Assembly (NCBI GenBank): GCA_964451935.1
Contig: CAYVKE010000119.1
Location: forward strand, 1-9,327
Origin: CALFXN01 sp964451935
GTDB taxonomy: Bacteria > Synergistota > Synergistia > Synergistales > Aminobacteriaceae
Length of the DNA: 9,327 nt
Reading direction: 5' to 3'
Below the pieces are notes generated by a model that worked only from the letters and a program-made list of their open reading frames with translations, was not told where the DNA came from and did not search any database. Below are positions 5,554 to 9,327 of the stretch, in pieces (within the stretch, counting starts at the first letter, position 1; the number at the start of each line of letters is the position of its first letter). Position numbers and translations under genes: made by a program.

Positions 5554-7944
5554 CTACTCCCGGACGTTCAACGCCTCGCGCCAGTCGAGGCGCGCGAGGA
5601 TCCGGCGCGTCACGGCGTGGCACGCGAAAATGAACGAAAGCGCCGTGAGGAGCGTGTAGAGCACGCTCTCCGGCCTGAGGTCCGCGACGAACGAAAACGC
5701 GTCCGTCTGGACGATCGTCATGAAGAAGTTCAGCGCAACGATCCCGAGCGGCGTCCCGAGAGCCGTCCCCGCGAGGGTGACGAGGAGGGTCTCGCGCAGG
5801 AAGAGCGCGCCGACTTCCGCATCCGTGCAGCCCATGACGCGAAGCGTCGCCGCCTCGCGTCGCCGCTCCTCGAGGGAGATGAGCGTCCCGTTCAGCGTCG
5901 AGCCGAAGAAGATCACCCCCGCGAAGAGAAGCATCACCGCCATGCTCCCCGCGAGAGCGCCGTCAATCTGCGCGCGGAGGGATCGCTTCTCCCTCGAGAT
6001 ATCGGTGACCGTCCCGATTTCGGGACGGTCGACGATCGATGACAGGAACGCCCTCCGGAGAGCGTCGTCCGCGCCGGGGAGGAAGAGGATCTCCGCGCCG
6101 TTCAGGACGCCTCGTTCGCCGAGCATCCGGTTCAGCCAGTCGCGCGAAGCGTACGCCGCCAGACCGACCGAACTCCGGATCACGCCCGCGACCGGCGCCT
6201 CGAATTCCCTGCGCTCCCCGCGCGACGGCGTCACCCTGACCCGGTCGCCCGCCCTCAGCCCGAGCGTCGCCGCCATCCGTTCGGCCACGAGAAGCCCGGC
6301 GAAGGGGACCGCGACGGCGCGTCCGTCCGCGTCCCGGGGCGCGAGAAGCTCCGCGTCCGCCCCGATGCCCGTGATCGCGCCGCGCTTCGTCGCGCCCGGC
6401 GAGTCGAACGTGCATACGACGGACAGAACCGGCTCGGCGCGGACGACGCCCGGAAGCCCCCGGACATCCCTGAGCGCGCGGTCGTCCGTCTCGGAATCGA
6501 AGGTCAGGCGATAGTCGCTCCGCATGACCTTGCGGTACTGGAAGTCCACGATCGCCTCGATCGAGTCGAGAAAACCGAACGCGAGCAGCAGGATGGACGA
6601 TCCGAAGGCCGCGGAGATCACGGCCATCAGCGTGCGGGTCCGGTGGCGCGAGAGGCTCCGGAGGACCATCCTCCACCGGAACCCGAGCCGTCGTCCGATG
6701 AAGGGGAGTCGTTCCGCAAGCGTGTGCGAGGCGGACGGAGGCGGCTTCGGGCGCATCGCCTCGGCGGGGCGGAGCCGGAGCACGCGCCTGAGCCCCCGGA
6801 GGCTCCCGAGAACCGAAGTCGCTGTCGACGCCGCGCAGGCGGCCGCGATGACCCCGGGAGCGACGCGCGCTGAGAGGTCCGGGAACGTGAAATAGAAGCG
6901 GTAGATTTCCGTTATTCCGGCGGCCATCCAGACTCCGGCCGCCGATCCGGCCGCCCCGCCGGCGAGGCCGGTCGTCGCGCCGAAGAGCAGGAAATGCCGC
7001 GCGAGCCGCCCGTTCTCCCATCCGATGGCCTTGAGCGTTCCGACGACCGTCCGCTGGTTCTCCGCGAGCCTCGTCATGAGGACGTTCAGAACCATCGCCG
7101 CGACCCCGAAGAAGACGAGCGGCAACAGGACCGAAACCGTCCGGAGCTGCTTGAGTTCGCCGTCGATCATCTGCGCCGAGAACTGTTCCGACCGGCCGTA
7201 CGCGTTCAGGACGCCGAACGGCGCGAGTTCCCGCGAGAGCCCGTCGAGGACGCCCCTGACGTCCCGCGCTCCTTCGGTCGTCAGGCGACCGACGACGCCG
7301 TTGCAGGCGCCCTCGAAGCCGAACATGTCCTCCGCGAAGTCATGCTTCACGAAGAGCACGCCGTAGGTCTCGGGATCCTCCGCCATGCTCCCGGGCGGAA
7401 CGAGGTAGATGAACTCCGGGCTGTCCGCCGTCCCGGTCACGACGAGCGTCCGGCGCTGCCCTCCCGCGACGGCCGTGATCGTATCCCCGGGGCCGAGGCC
7501 GCGCGCGCGGGCGAACTTGTCCGAAAGGATCGCCTGGTTTCGCGCCCCTCCGGAAAACGCCGATCCCCGCCGGACCACGACGCCGGAGAGCGCGTTCGCC
7601 GGATCGGGCGGCAGCGACAGGATCAGGGCGTTCACGGGCATCGTCGTCCCTTCAATATCGAGGACGGCGGGCTGCGAGATGCGCGGACGAACCTCCGCGA
7701 CTCCCGCGATCCGGGTCGCCGCGCGGCGGACATCCTCGACGGGACACTTCCGGAGGTCGATCCAGAAGTCCGCCATCCGGGCGCTCCGATAGTAGTCGTC
7801 GCGCGCCCGTTCGAGGTTCGCGAGCGACGAGACGAACGCCGCGAGGCACGCAGCGCCCGCGGCCGCGATGACGGTCACGGCGGAGAGGGTTCCCCTGCTC
7901 CGCACGAGGTCGCGCAGGAGCTTTCTCGAGAGGACGCTCACCAT
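5554..7944 (-). CDS. ABC transporter permease with two FtsX domains (MacB/YbbP-like)
   Basis: The 796-residue protein is an internal duplication of the FtsX/MacB unit. Each half has one N-terminal helix (about 20-41 and 438-459), a large periplasmic domain (about 45-265 and 465-660), and three helices (about 269-291, 318-343, 361-383; and 664-684, 717-743, 760-777), eight in all. The family's cytoplasmic motif after the second helix of each half is present: ENQRTVVGTLKAIG (295-308) and EERRREAATLRVMG (692-705). Each half ends in a LxPAEA/WREAL-type motif (391-396, 788-792). Such permeases do not form a classical channel; in MacB- and Lol-type systems they couple ATP use to periplasmic movement of the substrate or lipoprotein. 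The start at 7944 overlaps the ATPase stop by 7 bp (ATGGTGA). The frame remains open far upstream, opposite codons of the ATPase, but that part has no family similarity. The substrate is unknown. Confidence 0.92.
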   Translation of the reverse strand: MVSVLSRKLLRDLVRSRGTLSAVTVIAAAGAACLAAFVSSLANLERARDDYYRSARMADFWIDLRKCPVEDVRRAATRIAGVAEVRPRISQPAVLDIEGTTMPVNALILSLPPDPANALSGVVVRRGSAFSGGARNQAILSDKFARARGLGPGDTITAVAGGQRRTLVVTGTADSPEFIYLVPPGSMAEDPETYGVLFVKHDFAEDMFGFEGACNGVVGRLTTEGARDVRGVLDGLSRELAPFGVLNAYGRSEQFSAQMIDGELKQLRTVSVLLPLVFFGVAAMVLNVLMTRLAENQRTVVGTLKAIGWENGRLARHFLLFGATTGLAGGAAGSAAGVWMAAGITEIYRFYFTFPDLSARVAPGVIAAACAASTATSVLGSLRGLRRVLRLRPAEAMRPKPPPSASHTLAERLPFIGRRLGFRWRMVLRSLSRHRTRTLMAVISAAFGSSILLLAFGFLDSIEAIVDFQYRKVMRSDYRLTFDSETDDRALRDVRGLPGVVRAEPVLSVVCTFDSPGATKRGAITGIGADAELLAPRDADGRAVAVPFAGLLVAERMAATLGLRAGDRVRVTPSRGERREFEAPVAGVIRSSVGLAAYASRDWLNRMLGERGVLNGAEILFLPGADDALRRAFLSSIVDRPEIGTVTDISREKRSLRAQIDGALAGSMAVMLLFAGVIFFGSTLNGTLISLEERRREAATLRVMGCTDAEVGALFLRETLLVTLAGTALGTPLGIVALNFFMTIVQTDAFSFVADLRPESVLYTLLTALSFIFACHAVTRRILARLDWREALNVRE

Positions 7945-8681
7945 TCGAGATCCTCCGCCCGTCTCGGGGTTTCGGAATTCCTCGTCGAGCGGACGACGCC
8001 GTCCTCGAGGAAGAGAATCCGGTGCGCAAGCGCGGCGACGGGGCGGGAATGCGTGATGATGACGACGGTCATCCCCTGTCGCTCGTTGAGTTCCTGAAGG
8101 AGCGACAGGATCCGCACCCCGGCCTCCCGGTCGAGCGCCCCGGTGGGTTCGTCGCACAGAAGGAGTTCCGGGCGCTTCGCGATCGCCCGGGCGATGGAGA
8201 CACGCTGTTGCTGCCCTCCGGAGAGCTGTCCGGGAAAGTGGTTCTCGAAACCCCGGAGGCCGACGAGGGCGAGCGTTTCGTCGGGGTCCGCCGCATCGGA
8301 GACGAGCTCCGTCGCCGTCATGACGTTCTCGCGCGCCGTGAGCATCGCGATGAGGTTGTAGAGCTGGAAGACGAACCCGACGCTGCGTCTGCGGAAGAGC
8401 GTCAGTTCCCGGTCGCTCAGGTCGGCGAGATTCACCCCCCCGACCAGCACGCGCCCCTCCGTGGGACGGTCGATCCCCCCGATGAGGTTGAGAAGCGTCG
8501 TCTTCCCGGAGCCCGACTCCCCCCGGATCGCGGTCATGCGTCCGCGCGGAATCGAGGCCGTAACGCCCCGAAGGACGCGCACCTCGACCTCTCCCATGGA
8601 GAAGGTCCGGGTCACGTTCTCCAGGACGACGAACGGCTCTCCGGAACGGACTTCGGACGAATGGGGCTCTGCGATCGACAT
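7938..8681 (-). CDS. ABC transporter ATPase, MacB/LolD/YbbA type
   Basis: The 247-residue nucleotide-binding protein has all ABC motifs in order: Walker A GESGSGKT (54-61), Q-loop VFQLYNL with Q106, signature LSGGQQQR (153-160), Walker B LLLCDEPTGALD with catalytic E178, and the switch His in THS (H211). The DEPTGALD form and the A-loop spacing are typical of the ATPases that work with FtsX-type permeases (LolD, MacB N-domain, YbbA, FtsE). It would form a homodimer on the cytoplasmic side of the permease encoded next. The start at 8681 is preceded by GGGGGAG at a 5-nt spacing. It is the first gene of the exporter operon; its promoter is predicted at 8768-8795, giving a leader of about 80 nt that contains an inverted repeat. 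The final 15 or so residues are polar and variable. Confidence 0.94.
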   Translation of the reverse strand: MSIAEPHSSEVRSGEPFVVLENVTRTFSMGEVEVRVLRGVTASIPRGRMTAIRGESGSGKTTLLNLIGGIDRPTEGRVLVGGVNLADLSDRELTLFRRRSVGFVFQLYNLIAMLTARENVMTATELVSDAADPDETLALVGLRGFENHFPGQLSGGQQQRVSIARAIAKRPELLLCDEPTGALDREAGVRILSLLQELNERQGMTVVIITHSRPVAALAHRILFLEDGVVRSTRNSETPRRAEDLEW

Positions 8682-8710
8682 CGGTCTCCCCCGACATCCC
8701 GAATCTGACG

Positions 8711-8737
8711 TAAAATACAGAAAACGCCTGTATTGTA
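8711..8737. repeat. Imperfect 10-bp-arm inverted repeat in the exporter operon leader
   Basis: TAAAATACAG (8711-8720) and CTGTATTGTA (8728-8737) are inverted copies with 9 of 10 positions matching, separated by 7 nt. On the minus strand it lies about 25-51 nt downstream of the predicted start site, and the stem is followed by TTTTA-like bases. It could be a roadblock operator for a dimeric repressor or a weak RNA hairpin/attenuator. The half-sites run ACAG...CTGT, the opposite of a LexA box. Confidence 0.6.
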
Positions 8738-8762
8738 GCAGAAGCGGCCGGACGACCGGGGC

Positions 8763-8790
8763 TTGCCATTATACCTCTATAGGGTATAAT
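8763..8790 (+). promoter_or_regulatory. Rightward sigma70-like promoter of the oxidoreductase gene
   Basis: The -35 box TTGCCA (8763-8768, 5 of 6 consensus) and -10 box TATAAT (8785-8790, 6 of 6) are separated by 16 bp. Transcription would start near 8797, about 34 nt before the ATG at 8831. The promoter lies inside a perfect palindrome and overlaps its leftward twin completely. Confidence 0.8.
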
Positions 8791-8795
8791 GGCAA
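8768..8795 (-). promoter_or_regulatory. Leftward sigma70-like promoter of the ABC exporter operon
   Basis: Reading the minus strand, TTGCCA (8795-8790) and TATAAT (8773-8768) are separated by 16 bp, an exact mirror of the rightward promoter. Transcription would start near 8761, about 80 nt before the ATPase start at 8681. Confidence 0.75.
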
Positions 8796-8830
8796 CGTGA
8801 ACCGAGCACGAAGGGGGAGGACGCAGCGAT

Positions 8831-9327
8831 ATGAAGCAATTCGACATCATCGTCATCGGCATGGGACCGGCCGGAATGGCCGTTTCGGCGATGGGCGCCG
8901 CGATGGGGCTTTCCGTTCTCGCGGTGGAAAAGGACAAGGTCGGGGGCGAATGCCTGAACTGCGGCTGCATCCCCAGCAAGGCGCTTCTGAAAGCGGCCGA
9001 GGCGCTTCACGGCGCCGAGGGCCTTGGATCCTACGGCATCGACGCAACGCTCGCCCTGAACGCCTCCGATCCGATGCGGGTCGTCCGCGACAAGATCCAC
9101 GGCATCAACGACAAGAAGCTCATGAAAGTCTTCGAGAAGGTCACGCTCGCGAAGGGAACCGCCGAGTTCACGGACGCGCAGCGCATCAGCGTCGGCGGCG
9201 AGACGTACGGGGCGAAGAAGATCTTCATCGCGACGGGCACGGAACCCTTCATCCCGCCGATTCCGGGGCTGCGGGAGATCCCGGACATTCTCACGAACAC
9301 GAACATGTTCGAAATCGAGCGGATGCC
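8831..9327 (+). CDS. FAD-dependent pyridine nucleotide-disulfide oxidoreductase (dihydrolipoyl dehydrogenase/mercuric reductase family), 3'-truncated
   Basis: Only the first 165 codons of a family usually about 450-480 residues long are in the window. The N-terminus has a Rossmann FAD motif GMGPAG (10-15) with the acidic residue that contacts the FAD ribose, E33. The active disulfide motif GGECLNCGCIPSK has the redox pair C41 and C46, and a second FAD-contact motif IATGTEP follows (133-139). The family moves electrons between NAD(P)H, FAD and a disulfide; classic members oxidise dihydrolipoamide of 2-oxoacid dehydrogenase or glycine cleavage complexes. C44 is an extra cysteine where Lpd enzymes normally have Val. 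The ATG at 8831 follows GGGGGAGG with a 10-nt spacer and a strong promoter. No lipoyl-enzyme gene is in view, so a true Lpd role is unproven; Mer-like or other disulfide reductases are alternatives. It is transcribed divergently from the exporter operon. Confidence 0.9.
   Translation, partial: MKQFDIIVIGMGPAGMAVSAMGAAMGLSVLAVEKDKVGGECLNCGCIPSKALLKAAEALHGAEGLGSYGIDATLALNASDPMRVVRDKIHGINDKKLMKVFEKVTLAKGTAEFTDAQRISVGGETYGAKKIFIATGTEPFIPPIPGLREIPDILTNTNMFEIERM

Larger units (their letters stand above)
8763..8795. repeat. Perfect 13-bp-arm palindrome forming a symmetric bidirectional promoter/operator
   Basis: TTGCCATTATACC (8763-8775) is repeated exactly as its reverse complement GGTATAATGGCAA (8783-8795) around a 7-nt centre. 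Each arm contains the -35 box of one promoter and the -10 box of the opposite one. Both predicted start sites fall outside the dyad, so it acts at the DNA level and would not be a hairpin in either transcript. It may also be the binding site of a dimeric regulator. Confidence 0.85.

Noticed and set aside
8711..8737. LexA (SOS) box
   Set aside because: A LexA-type box reads CTGT...ACAG. Here the half-sites are in the opposite order, ACAG...CTGT, with a 7-nt centre.
8763..8795. Intrinsic terminator or transposon end
   Set aside because: No T run follows on either strand, the stem is AT-rich, both arms spell full promoter boxes between divergent genes, and no transposase or target-site duplication is visible.
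7945..8979. In-frame extension of the permease reading frame back to an ATG at 8979
   Set aside because: It runs through the ATPase gene, the intergenic region and the antisense of the oxidoreductase without any family similarity. The permease fold begins at the ATG at 7944, which overlaps the ATPase stop as in typical operons.

Overview
The window comes from a high-GC bacterial chromosome that is almost entirely coding. Seven protein genes are visible, two of them cut by the window edges. The organism is probably a Gram-negative (diderm) anaerobe. A periplasmic adaptor gene implies an outer membrane, and the gene at the left edge looks like the proton-pumping subunit of an Ech-type membrane-bound [NiFe] hydrogenase. 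No rRNA, tRNA, CRISPR array, insertion sequence or phage gene was seen, and the lineage cannot be named from this sequence.

Layout: (1) 1-1781, minus strand: 3'-truncated NuoL/EchA-like ion-translocating subunit, probably the first gene of an operon that continues beyond the left edge, with a clear promoter at 1829-1857. (2) 1782-2086: an AT-richer divergent control region of 305 bp. (3) 2087-4332, plus strand: two translationally coupled genes, an endonuclease/exonuclease/phosphatase (EEP) family protein and a two-HKD-motif cardiolipin synthase. (4) 4316-8681, minus strand: a three-gene ABC exporter operon transcribed in the order ATPase, eight-helix FtsX/MacB-type permease, HlyD-like adaptor. 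Its last gene overlaps the end of the cardiolipin synthase gene tail to tail. (5) 8682-8830: a divergent control region holding two dyads. One is a perfect 13-bp-arm palindrome that carries a complete sigma70-like promoter on each strand. (6) 8831-end, plus strand: the N-terminal third of a flavin- and disulfide-dependent pyridine-nucleotide oxidoreductase (dihydrolipoyl dehydrogenase family) with an extra cysteine in its redox motif.

How the genes may work together: the EEP/Cls pair concerns membrane phospholipids and resembles the ybhP-clsB pair of E. coli. The ABC-permease-adaptor trio would move a substrate, possibly hydrophobic, from the inner membrane or periplasm outward, but it has no outer-membrane partner in view. 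The Ech-like subunit belongs to energy conservation. The most unusual structure is the symmetric face-to-face promoter between the exporter operon and the oxidoreductase gene. It should make their transcription mutually exclusive or jointly controlled by one dimeric regulator.
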